From: Parashewanella tropica
GTDB lineage: Bacteria; Pseudomonadota; Gammaproteobacteria; Enterobacterales; Shewanellaceae
Length of the DNA: 64,000 nucleotides
Assembly: GCF_004358445.1 (NCBI RefSeq)
Contig: NZ_CP037951.1
Location: 3,110,001 to 3,174,000, forward strand
Direction: 5' to 3'
This document shows positions 19,035 through 27,735 of the stretch, piece by piece. The notes below the pieces were generated by a model. It was not told where the DNA came from. It saw nothing but the letters and a program-made list of their open reading frames with translations, and made no database searches. Each line of letters begins with the position of its first letter. The first letter of the stretch is position 1. The translations under genes and the position numbers were made by a program.

Positions 19035-19451
19035 ATGAAACGCCTTTTTCATATCGTATTATTTGCATTTTCTTTCACATCATTTAATGCATTTTGCCAA
19101 TCTAATATCGGTGCCGAGCAATTAATAGGCACTTGGAAAAACGAACACGGTTCTACATTAACCATCACGCAAACTGAAAATGATGATTTTACTGGAACCT
19201 TCAAAACCGCTGTCGCTGATACCAAGTCTTGTATTGGCTACCCGATACCTTTTAAAGGCTCAAGCAATGGTAATGCTTTAGCTATCAGTATGAGTCTTGA
19301 AGATTGTGGCTCCCCAACCACCATTGCAATGGTGGGGAGTGTGGGCAAAGAAAACAAAACGTTGGATACTATCTACTTAGTACAGAGTAATGGAGTAGAT
19401 ACTTGGAAAGCCAGAGTGACAGGGCACGACTTGTATCAAAAGATCAACTAA
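19035..19451 (+). CDS. Secreted avidin-family protein with altered ligand pocket
   Basis: The 138-residue product has a signal peptide (hydrophobic residues 3-19) and then an avidin barrel: GTWKNEHGSTLTI, TGTFKTAV, SPTTIAMVG, and TWKARVTGHDLYQK. Asn36 and Ser40 match streptavidin Asn23 and Ser27, and Trp124 and Asp132 match Trp120 and Asp128. Tyr43 is Phe56 here, and the tryptophans equivalent to streptavidin 79, 92 and 108 are replaced (the last two by Ile and Tyr). Cys66 and Cys91 lie where shwanavidin of Shewanella denitrificans has a disulfide. Avidins bind biotin outside the cytoplasm; with these changes the affinity may be low or the ligand different (inference). It overlaps the convergent histidine kinase gene by 4 bp. 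Confidence 0.8.
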   Translation: MKRLFHIVLFAFSFTSFNAFCQSNIGAEQLIGTWKNEHGSTLTITQTENDDFTGTFKTAVADTKSCIGYPIPFKGSSNGNALAISMSLEDCGSPTTIAMVGSVGKENKTLDTIYLVQSNGVDTWKARVTGHDLYQKIN

Positions 19452-20794
19452 CTTGAACTCGGCAACCACACTTGTACCGTCAGCCCTTGAGGTTGCCGAT
19501 GATGCAAACTGATTTGCCCTTCATGGGCTTCGATGATCTCACGACATAGCGGCAAGCCCAACCCAGTTCCAGACTGTTTAGTTGAATAGAACGGCAAAAG
19601 AGCCTGCTGCATCACTTCACCAGACATGCCTGATCCTGCATCAGAAATATTAATGCTAACGCCTAGTTTAGCAGCAACTATCATAGGTTTAATTTCCACT
19701 GAAATTTCATCTACCTCTGAGCCAGATTCATGAGCGTTTTTCAACAAATTAAGTAAAACCTGCTCAATCTGAATTTGGTCAAAGTAGCCTTGCTCTGATG
19801 GCAATTCACCTATCAGCTTAAATGAATAATGTTGAGAGAGTTGCTGAGTTAAAACTTGCCAGTCAACATGACTTTTCTGAGGTAAAGGAAGCTTAGCGAA
19901 ACGAGCATAGTTAAAAATAAACTGATTTAGATGAGAGCATCGGTTTTCGATGGTATCAAAAATCAAATTTAACTGAGGTGATTGGTTTTCTTGAGTGAGT
20001 TTTCTGCCAGAGTTCACCATGGAAGCAATGGGTGCCAAAGAATTGTTGAGCTCATGACTGATGATACGAATGACTTTCTTCCACACTTGTACTTCTTGGC
20101 GGCTGATCTCTTTCGTTAGTTGCTTTAATAACAGTAAATGATGATTCTGACCATTTAACGCAAAATTGCCACGACTGATATGCCAACTTTTAGCTTCATC
20201 ATGGTTTAAAGTAAACAATCCTTGTTGCTGACTGTGGATGATTTGTGCCATTTCAGGTGATAAATTTTTGCTTAAATCTTGCAACAAACACCCTGCGATG
20301 GGTTTACCTTGAGCGAACCAGTGCCGAGCCGCATCGTTGGAATAAATCACTCTTTGCTCATTATCCAGCAGTAACATGATATGAGGAGAACTTTGAATCA
20401 CTTTGTCGAGTAACAATTCACGCTGATAAATCGACTGCTTTTCTTTTCGCAGAATCTTAGCCGTTTGGTTAAACAAACTGACCAAACGGCTTACTTCCTT
20501 ATCTTTCACTTCAGGTACAGTAACGCTAAAGTCATTATCTTTGAAATTCAATAGTCCGACTTCTAACGCTTGTAAGCTGTTACTGATGTTGGCAGTCATC
20601 CGTCTTACAAGACAAACACCCAAAAACAGTATCGCGAAATGGAATAGTAAACTAGTATCCAACCCCAGCCACTGATTCAATTTAGATAACCAACTATTGG
20701 GCTGCAGTAATAATGCGTTTAACCACAGAATTAATGAAACACTAATGCCAATACAAGTAGCGACAATCAAAGCCAGTCTTGAAGATAAACTCAT
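19448..20794 (-). CDS. Membrane sensor histidine kinase, NtrY-like
   Basis: The 448-residue protein has two N-terminal membrane helices (about residues 8-31 and 48-65) with almost no periplasmic loop between them, a HAMP-like linker, a PAS domain (LLLDNEQRVIYSNDAARHWF), a HisKA segment with phospho-acceptor IISHELNNSLAPI, and an ATPase domain (NLLKNAHESG, ISDAGSGMSG, SGTGLGLPLC). The short sensor loop suggests it senses within the membrane, as expected for cell-envelope or drug stress. Its ATGA start overlaps the stop of the response regulator gene by 4 bp, so they are translated together. It probably phosphorylates that regulator to control the efflux operon at 26.5-31.6 kb. Confidence 0.92.
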   Translation of the reverse strand: MSLSSRLALIVATCIGISVSLILWLNALLLQPNSWLSKLNQWLGLDTSLLFHFAILFLGVCLVRRMTANISNSLQALEVGLLNFKDNDFSVTVPEVKDKEVSRLVSLFNQTAKILRKEKQSIYQRELLLDKVIQSSPHIMLLLDNEQRVIYSNDAARHWFAQGKPIAGCLLQDLSKNLSPEMAQIIHSQQQGLFTLNHDEAKSWHISRGNFALNGQNHHLLLLKQLTKEISRQEVQVWKKVIRIISHELNNSLAPIASMVNSGRKLTQENQSPQLNLIFDTIENRCSHLNQFIFNYARFAKLPLPQKSHVDWQVLTQQLSQHYSFKLIGELPSEQGYFDQIQIEQVLLNLLKNAHESGSEVDEISVEIKPMIVAAKLGVSINISDAGSGMSGEVMQQALLPFYSTKQSGTGLGLPLCREIIEAHEGQISLHHRQPQGLTVQVWLPSSS

Positions 20795-22122
20795 CGTTCG
20801 ATTCCGAATTTATCTAAACGGCGATATAAGGCTTGGCGGCTCAAGCCAACTGATTTAGCCACATGAGCTATCACTCCGTCATGTTGTTCCATTGCATCTA
20901 ATATCTGCTGTTTATTAATGTCAATGTCTTGGTTTGTACTCGACAAATTTGGCTCTATCAAACCGAAATCCACTGCTTGTAATTTACTGTCTCTTGCCAA
21001 TAACACTGCACGTTTACAAGCGTTTTGAAGCTCTCGTACATTGCCATTCCAAGGATGGGCTAACAAAGCTTGTTTGGTGACTTTATCTAATGAGAATTCA
21101 GGGCCAATGAAGTGCTCAACTAATGGCACAATGTCATCTTTTCGCTCGCACAAAGCTGGCACTTTTAGTTCGATAACGTTTAAGCGATAGTATAAGTCTT
21201 CTCGAAAACTGCCATTGGCAATATCAGCCAGTAAATCGGCATTGGTGGCACTGATCACACGCACGTTCACTTTACGAGTTTGGCTACTTCCTAAGCGCTC
21301 ATATTCTCCTGTTTGCAATATTCTGAGTAACTTTACTTGCCCAGAAAGTGGCAAGTTACCAATTTCATCTAAAAATAAAGTACCACCTTTAGCCGCTTCA
21401 AAGCGACCGACTCTGGCTTTTGTTGCTCCGGTAAACGCCCCTGCTTCTGCACCGAATAATTCTGCTTCTAATAATTCACTTGGCAGTGCACCAATATTTA
21501 CTTTTACTAAAGGTTTATCTTTAAGAGGAGAGTTAGCGTGAAGGATATCGGCAATCTTATCTTTACCTGCACCATTTGGACCTGTGACCAATACTGATAC
21601 ATCTGAATTAGCGAGCTGCAAGGCTAAGTCCACTACCCGCTGCATAGTACCACTCGCAAAAACCAATCCGCATAAATCGGCTTTAGCTATATGTTCGGTT
21701 CGTTGGTTATCAATTCGCTTTAGCTGCTGGTTGTTTTTTGTGGCTCGATGTAATTCCAATAAATTGCTAATGCTTGTTAACAGCTTATCGTCATCCCAAG
21801 GCTTGGACATATAATCTGCCGAACCTTTTTTTACCAACTCCACCGCCATTTCAAGTTGAGTCCACGCAGTGATCAAAATAATAGGCAAATTAGGCTGAAG
21901 CTCTCTGATGGCATAAAACAGCTTTTGCCCTTCATGGCCCGAAGTGGTGTCAGCACTAAAATTCATATCCTGAATCACCAACGAGATATCTTGCTGCTCA
22001 ATAATACTCAGGGCATCGGCTTCGTTATGACAAAACAGGGCACGATGACCATTAAGTTCGAGCATTAATGCTAATGCCTGACAGACCGACAGGTTGTCAT
22101 CTACGATAAGAACTTTATCCAT
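20791..22122 (-). CDS. Sigma-54-dependent response regulator, NtrC family
   Basis: The 443-residue protein has a receiver domain (VLIVDDNLSVCQAL, phospho-Asp in LVIQDMNF, Lys in MSKPWDDD), a sigma-54 AAA+ domain with Walker A GPNGAGKD, the sigma-54 contact loop GAFTGA and Walker B GTLFLDEIG, and a C-terminal Fis-type helix-turn-helix (VGLSRQALYRRLDKFG). GAFTGA shows that it can activate sigma-54 promoters. A sigma-54 promoter and repeated CGGACA boxes lie upstream of the HlyD-type gene at 31.6 kb, and a similar box lies 180 bp upstream of this gene, so the efflux operon and possibly its own gene are likely targets. Confidence 0.94.
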   Translation of the reverse strand: MDKVLIVDDNLSVCQALALMLELNGHRALFCHNEADALSIIEQQDISLVIQDMNFSADTTSGHEGQKLFYAIRELQPNLPIILITAWTQLEMAVELVKKGSADYMSKPWDDDKLLTSISNLLELHRATKNNQQLKRIDNQRTEHIAKADLCGLVFASGTMQRVVDLALQLANSDVSVLVTGPNGAGKDKIADILHANSPLKDKPLVKVNIGALPSELLEAELFGAEAGAFTGATKARVGRFEAAKGGTLFLDEIGNLPLSGQVKLLRILQTGEYERLGSSQTRKVNVRVISATNADLLADIANGSFREDLYYRLNVIELKVPALCERKDDIVPLVEHFIGPEFSLDKVTKQALLAHPWNGNVRELQNACKRAVLLARDSKLQAVDFGLIEPNLSSTNQDIDINKQQILDAMEQHDGVIAHVAKSVGLSRQALYRRLDKFGIER

Positions 22123-22300
22123 GTGTTAATACTTTATTTTCTTCCTAGCAACACGATACATGAAAAACACGAAAGATATGAGCATTTAATGTAAGAAATT
22201 ATCATGAGATGAATAGACAGCATTAATAAGAAATAAAAGATCTAGAATGTCTGAAAAATCCACCTGTCTAAGCATTGAAATTACCTAAAGTAACTCATAG

Positions 22301-22312
22301 TGTGGTCGGACA
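22301..22312. promoter_or_regulatory. Candidate operator of the sigma-54 response regulator
   Basis: TGTGGTCGGACA here and TGTCCACGGACA at 31709-31720 share 9 of 12 positions (TGT...CGGACA). This copy lies in the divergent spacer between the response regulator and the Ig-repeat lipoprotein, so it could mediate autoregulation or control of that lipoprotein. Confidence 0.35.
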
Positions 22313-22345
22313 CATCAGCGCCTTTCCCAGCTTGGAGAAGCAACT

Positions 22346-25300
22346 ATGAACGCTTTTTCTGTTTGCCCTCAAAAAGTTTGGAGTCACTATGTTCGTCAAT
22401 GGATGATTATTGTTTTTGGCCTATTAACCTTGAGTGGTTGTCCGTTACATCACCACTCTCGTTCCCATAATATTGTTTCCATTCAGATATCTCCTGTGAG
22501 TCACCCTTCCCGAGGTACCAGCCAAGTTGAGATCCCCAAAGGGGTAAACATCCAATACTATGCAATCGCGACTTATAAGAACAATACCAAGAAAAACATC
22601 AGTAGCTCGGTAACGTGGGCAAGTTCAACGCCAGCGGTATCAAGTATTGATGCTGCAGGTCTAGCCAAAGGACTCACAAAGGGTGAAGTTTCAATCACCG
22701 CAAGTTTCGATGGCGTAACCAGTAATCAGGCAAAATTAACCATTACAGACGCCGCTTTACGAGCCATTCAAATCACGCCCGCGACAAACAGCTTACCCAA
22801 GGGACTGACCCAACAATATACCGCAATTGGAACATACAGCGATGATACGACAGTAAATATCACAAACTCTGTTGATTGGACGAGTTCAGACGCCACTAAG
22901 GTCAGTGTCAACGATAAAGGGCTTGCGGCAACACCTGACATTGGTAGTGCGACCATACAAGCCAAAGAGGGCGATATTGAAAGTAATACAGCAACTCTAA
23001 CAGTAACCGCTGCTACCTTGACGGCCATTGAAGTCACTGCAGCAGAAAATAACCTCCCTGAAGGATTAACTCAGCAATACACAGCAACGGGAACTTATAC
23101 CGATAAAAGCACCCAGAATATCAGCGATTCTGTGAGTTGGGCGAGCTCGGAAACGAGTATAGCCACCATTGATAACAAAGGATTACTTAAAGCCGTTGAT
23201 CAAGGAGACACTCAAATATCGGCATCTCTCAATGACATAAGCAGTAATCAGCTGAAGCTTACCGTCAGTGATGCTCAATTAGCGTCTATCCAAATAACCC
23301 CAGCACAAACTAGTCTTGCAAAAGGAACAACTCAGCAATTTACGGCTAAAGGCATTTATACCAACCAAACATCTGAGGATATTACCAACACAGTCGTGTG
23401 GAGTAGTTCAAGTGAGGACAATGTATCCATTGACGACAAAGGGCTTGCAACAGGCGACACTGAAGGTGAGTCGACGATACAAGCAGCCATGGGGAACATA
23501 ACCAGTAATAATGCGGCAATGACGGTTACGGCAGCAGAACTCACTTCAATTCAAGTCACTCCTGCGACTCAAAGCATTGCTAAAGGTCGAAGCCAAGCCT
23601 TTATCGCAACAGGAACTTATACGGACAAATCAACCCGTAACATCACCAACTCAGTCAGCTGGAATAGTTCCAACACTGATAACGTCACGATTGGAGAGGA
23701 TGGTACAGCAAACGGTGTTAATACTGGGGAGTCGACGATTCATGCAACAGAAGATAGCGTGAGAAGTAATGATGCGACACTTACCGTTACCGCTGCCGTA
23801 TTAACCCAATTACAAATTACCGCCAGTGCTAATACGGTCATCGAAGGTAACAAGCTTCAATATACCGCCACAGGCACATACAGTGATAACACTACAGCAA
23901 ATGTAACTAGCTCCGTCAGTTGGAGTAGCTCTGACACTTCAAAAGCCACCATTGACCCACAAGGTTTAGCCTCTGGTCTTGATGACGGCACCACCACTAT
24001 TTCAGCCGACTTAAACGGCATAGACAGTAACACCTTGAACTTAACCATTACGGCAGCTCAACTTACTTCAATACAAATCACTCCTGCAACCGTAAGCATT
24101 GCCAAGGGACTGACTCAACAATACACAGCCGAAGGAACTTACAACAACGGTCGTGTTGTTAATATTACCGACCAGGTCACATGGGAAACAGACAGCGATA
24201 CAACGGTCACCGTTAGTAGTGCAGGACTCGCAACCGCTGTAAATGAAGGAACGACAGTCATTTCGGCTGTGAGAGACGGCGTTACGAGTAACGATTCCAA
24301 CATTACAGTCACCGCTGCGACATTGACCCAAATTCAAATTACCCCTGCCACTTCCAGTATTGCCAAAGGACGAAATCAGCAATATACCGCAATGGGAACT
24401 TATACCGATAACAGTACCAGCAATATCACCAATAAAGTCAGTTGGAGTAGTTCAAGTATTGCGGTTGCAACTGTAACTCCAGCTGGTCTAGTAGATGGCG
24501 TGACTGTTGGTCAAACGACAATTAACGCAACAATGGGAACAGTAACCAGTAATACGGCTAACGTCACCGTTACTGATGCGGTCATAGACTCTATTCAAGT
24601 AACTGCTAACACACTCACCGTTCCAAAAGGAAACACCGCTCAGTTTACTGCTGTTGCGACTTTTAGTGACAGCACAACGCAGACAATTACTGATTCAGCT
24701 AGCTGGAATAGTTCAGATAAGAATAATGCGACAATTACTCCCGCAGGATTAGCAAAAGGGGAAAATGTTGGCACATCAACCATTACTGCATCTATGTCAG
24801 GTGTAACCAGTAATCAAGCCGCCTTTACTGTTACTGCGGCAGAATTAACACAGATACAAGTTACACCAACAGGCAATCAAAGCATTCCTAACGGAAGAAC
24901 TCAACAATTCACCGCAACAGGGACATACACAGATACAACAACAGCGGACATTTCAAACCGCGTGAATTGGACGAGTTCTGACGACAATATCGCAACCGTA
25001 TCAAATGCTGGCTTAGTGACAGGAGTGAATGAGGGTTCAGTCACTATTTCTGCAGCATTAGATGGCGTCAGCAGTAACACCATTAATACCACTATCACCG
25101 CAGCCGTCATTAACAACATACAAATTCAGGCTACACCTAATTCGGCACCTAAAGGCAATACGGTTCAATATAATGCCGTTGGTAATTTTTCAGATGGCAC
25201 TTCGAGAAATTTAAATACTCAAGTCAGCTGGACAAGCTCTGATGACAATATCGCAACCGTAAGCGACTCTGGTTTAGTTTCAGCTGTCAATGAAGGCTCT

Positions 25301-26419
25301 GCAACGATAAGAGCCAACATTGGAAGCCTAGGGGGAAGCGCTTCGATTCAAGTGACCGCAGCGGTTCTTGATAGTATTCAAGTGACTCCAACTACCCCCA
25401 TCAGTGTTATTGATGGCCTTACCCAACAACTAACTGCAACAGGAACCTACAGTGATTCGACGACAGCGAATATCACCAGTACTGTGAACTGGAATAGTTC
25501 AGATACCAATATAGCTACGGTTACACCAAGTGGACTTTTACGTGGAGCCAACGTAGGACAAGCAACAGTACATGCTTCTCTAAGCGGTCAAACTAGCAAT
25601 GATATAACCGTAAATGTAACTGCGGCTCAATTGACGGGCATACAAGTATCTCAATCTCAAGCCATCATAGCTGCAAGCCAAAATTACAACATAGTGGCAA
25701 CGGGAAGATACAATAACAACTCAACCAGTGATATATCAGCATCGGCAACTTGGTCGAGCTCAGATGATACAATTGCCAGGGTATCAACCTCAGGCCAAAT
25801 CTCAGGGGTTGCAACGGGTAGTACCACAATCACTGTAACTATGGGGAGCTTTAACCAAAATATAAATGTTACTGTCACTCCCACGGCAGCCGTTGGGCTT
25901 TGTGGAGCAGAGGTAAACAATACAGACAAAAGTAATGCCAGCACCGCTTGTATAAAAGTTGCTACCGACTCCAGTAATAATTGGTTTACCTCATCCCCAA
26001 GTCTACCTGCATTACAGGCTTTGAGTTACACACAAGGGGCAGGCTCATCAAAGAACTATTCGATAATTTTTACTGAAAATGGTAATCAAGGGCCAAGTGG
26101 AGGAGGCTTTGGGAGGTTCACACAAGCGGGTCCAGATGATGGTTCTGGCGGACAATATCAAGCTTGGTGTGACGATTTAAACTCATTCTCTTTCGGTGGC
26201 AGAAACAACTGGGCTAGAGCTACCCGAGCCCAAATTCGCGGACTTCAATCAAATAGAGGAAGCATGTGGGACTTTGCAGGATGGCCAACGTTTTACTTAT
26301 ATGCAACGACATCAATATCTGGTGCAGACATGACAAGTGAGTCACTCAATAATACATCAAATGGCACTTTCCCCAGAGCCACAACGCCAGTTTATGTCTC
26401 GTGTATATCAACGCCTTAA
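22346..26419 (+). CDS. Giant lipoprotein with 13 bacterial Ig-like (Big_2) repeats
   Basis: The 1357-residue product has an N-terminal signal ending in LTLSGC, a lipobox, after a long basic n-region. Thirteen repeats of about 87 residues follow, each built on AxLTxIQVTPA...KGxxQQYTATGTYxDxST and NITxxVxWxSSD, then GLAxGxxxGxxTIxA and SNxAxLTVTA; this is the Big_2 (invasin/intimin) Ig fold. From about residue 1180 a unique C-terminal domain begins (VGLCGAEVNN), with four cysteines and Gly/aromatic-rich stretches, ending VYVSCISTP. Such proteins are usually surface adhesins whose repeats form a stalk that presents the tip domain. It sits on the opposite strand between the efflux genes and their regulators. 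Binding target unknown. Confidence 0.9.
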   Translation: MNAFSVCPQKVWSHYVRQWMIIVFGLLTLSGCPLHHHSRSHNIVSIQISPVSHPSRGTSQVEIPKGVNIQYYAIATYKNNTKKNISSSVTWASSTPAVSSIDAAGLAKGLTKGEVSITASFDGVTSNQAKLTITDAALRAIQITPATNSLPKGLTQQYTAIGTYSDDTTVNITNSVDWTSSDATKVSVNDKGLAATPDIGSATIQAKEGDIESNTATLTVTAATLTAIEVTAAENNLPEGLTQQYTATGTYTDKSTQNISDSVSWASSETSIATIDNKGLLKAVDQGDTQISASLNDISSNQLKLTVSDAQLASIQITPAQTSLAKGTTQQFTAKGIYTNQTSEDITNTVVWSSSSEDNVSIDDKGLATGDTEGESTIQAAMGNITSNNAAMTVTAAELTSIQVTPATQSIAKGRSQAFIATGTYTDKSTRNITNSVSWNSSNTDNVTIGEDGTANGVNTGESTIHATEDSVRSNDATLTVTAAVLTQLQITASANTVIEGNKLQYTATGTYSDNTTANVTSSVSWSSSDTSKATIDPQGLASGLDDGTTTISADLNGIDSNTLNLTITAAQLTSIQITPATVSIAKGLTQQYTAEGTYNNGRVVNITDQVTWETDSDTTVTVSSAGLATAVNEGTTVISAVRDGVTSNDSNITVTAATLTQIQITPATSSIAKGRNQQYTAMGTYTDNSTSNITNKVSWSSSSIAVATVTPAGLVDGVTVGQTTINATMGTVTSNTANVTVTDAVIDSIQVTANTLTVPKGNTAQFTAVATFSDSTTQTITDSASWNSSDKNNATITPAGLAKGENVGTSTITASMSGVTSNQAAFTVTAAELTQIQVTPTGNQSIPNGRTQQFTATGTYTDTTTADISNRVNWTSSDDNIATVSNAGLVTGVNEGSVTISAALDGVSSNTINTTITAAVINNIQIQATPNSAPKGNTVQYNAVGNFSDGTSRNLNTQVSWTSSDDNIATVSDSGLVSAVNEGSATIRANIGSLGGSASIQVTAAVLDSIQVTPTTPISVIDGLTQQLTATGTYSDSTTANITSTVNWNSSDTNIATVTPSGLLRGANVGQATVHASLSGQTSNDITVNVTAAQLTGIQVSQSQAIIAASQNYNIVATGRYNNNSTSDISASATWSSSDDTIARVSTSGQISGVATGSTTITVTMGSFNQNINVTVTPTAAVGLCGAEVNNTDKSNASTACIKVATDSSNNWFTSSPSLPALQALSYTQGAGSSKNYSIIFTENGNQGPSGGGFGRFTQAGPDDGSGGQYQAWCDDLNSFSFGGRNNWARATRAQIRGLQSNRGSMWDFAGWPTFYLYATTSISGADMTSESLNNTSNGTFPRATTPVYVSCISTP

Positions 26420-26443
26420 TCTATTACTAAATCAACACACTTT

Positions 26444-26478
26444 GAAAGAGCAGCAATTAGCTGCTCTTTCTTCATTTA
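26444..26478. terminator. Bidirectional terminator between the Ig-repeat gene and the efflux permease
   Basis: GAAAGAGCAGC pairs with GCTGCTCTTTC around a five-base loop, with TTCATTT on one side and TGTGTTG (minus-strand reading) on the other. It separates convergent genes. Confidence 0.75.
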
Positions 26479-26508
26479 GTAGCCTGACCTAATGTGATGA
26501 TTACTTAG

Positions 26509-27726
26509 TTAAACACTTCTGGTCGCAATTGCTGGCGATATAGCCGCCGCTTTTCTTGCTGGAAGCAACACTGCAATAGTGGTAACAACAAACAACCCAG
26601 CGACAGTGAAAAAGACGTAACTCAGATCCAACATAGGCAAGTTATAGTGGCGCATTAATTGATTACCTAACTGGACAGCAAGTATCCCACCAAGCAAAGC
26701 ACCAGCAGCACAAATCAGATAATTTTCCATTAAAAACTGCTGGATGATATCGCGCTTTTTCGCTCCTAATGCTCGGCGAGTACCAATCTGTTTGGTGCGT
26801 TTTTGAATATTGAACATTACCATGCCAGATAGACCTAGAGAGGCAATAACCAAAAGAAGAACAATGATCATCGACAATGCACTAACCATTAGAGCATCAT
26901 TTCGGTATGCTTCTTTTCGGATTTCTGCAATGGTCTCGAAACCTTGAAATACTCGATAAGGGTTATCAGCCATCAATGCATCTTTGATGTCTTTTTCTAA
27001 TTGAGGAATATCTTTTACATTGGCTCTGATGGTATAAATAGCATTCTTACCCGCCCCAATAAAGTCGTAACTGAGAATGATCCCATTTTCAAAGGTATCT
27101 CTCCCTACACTATCACCCTGTAGAAACTCCAACACACCGACTACGGTAATGTGCTCCTTAAAACCGTGATAGAACTTCTTTCCAATTGCAGATTCATTCC
27201 CCCACATTTCTGTCGCAAACGCTTTTGAGATGATAGCTTTCACATCCGAAAGATTTTGAGAAAAACTGATTTCATCAGCTCGAAAATTTCTTCCTTCAAC
27301 TAAGGTTAACCCAAATGTATCGATGAAATGGTGGTCATTAAAATAAATCCCTGAAGACACAGAGTGTTGATGTGGTTTCTTAGGATCATAAGGCTCAGCT
27401 GTAAACCCCGATGACCAACCACTACCACTCATCGGCAACATACTCACTAATGAAGCATTTTTTACATTTGGTAATGCTTTTATGATTTCAATGTCTTTGC
27501 GACGCTGTAAATCGTAATCGACATTTTCACCAAAGTTATAAACGTTAATGGTTAATACTTCTTGCTCTTCAATCCCTGAATCACGCGTCATCTTTTGCAG
27601 TCGTTCATGGATAATAAAACTCGCATTTGCCACTATCGCCACCGATAAAACGATTTGCAGTAACAACAGAACAGGGCCACTTTTACTTCGCCATAAGGCA
27701 CTAACAATAGGTTTGATATGTAACAT
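26509..27726 (-). CDS. MacB/FtsX-type ABC transporter permease, second of two
   Basis: The 405-residue protein has an N-terminal membrane helix (LLLLQIVLSVAIVANASFII), a periplasmic MacB-core domain of about 230 residues, and three C-terminal helices with an FtsX domain (IQKRTKQIGTRRALGAKKRDI). It is the last gene of the efflux operon and begins 9 bp after the first permease. In MacB-like systems these permeases do not conduct substrate; they transmit ATP-driven motion to the periplasmic part. Two different permeases suggest a heterodimer. Confidence 0.9.
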   Translation of the reverse strand: MLHIKPIVSALWRSKSGPVLLLLQIVLSVAIVANASFIIHERLQKMTRDSGIEEQEVLTINVYNFGENVDYDLQRRKDIEIIKALPNVKNASLVSMLPMSGSGWSSGFTAEPYDPKKPHQHSVSSGIYFNDHHFIDTFGLTLVEGRNFRADEISFSQNLSDVKAIISKAFATEMWGNESAIGKKFYHGFKEHITVVGVLEFLQGDSVGRDTFENGIILSYDFIGAGKNAIYTIRANVKDIPQLEKDIKDALMADNPYRVFQGFETIAEIRKEAYRNDALMVSALSMIIVLLLVIASLGLSGMVMFNIQKRTKQIGTRRALGAKKRDIIQQFLMENYLICAAGALLGGILAVQLGNQLMRHYNLPMLDLSYVFFTVAGLFVVTTIAVLLPARKAAAISPAIATRSV

Positions 27727-27735
27727 GGTATTCCC

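Noticed and set aside
22346-26400. Regular repeats of about 260 bp that might be taken for a CRISPR or satellite
   Set aside because: They are codon-level repeats of a protein domain in one open frame, with divergent sequence and no short identical repeats or spacers.
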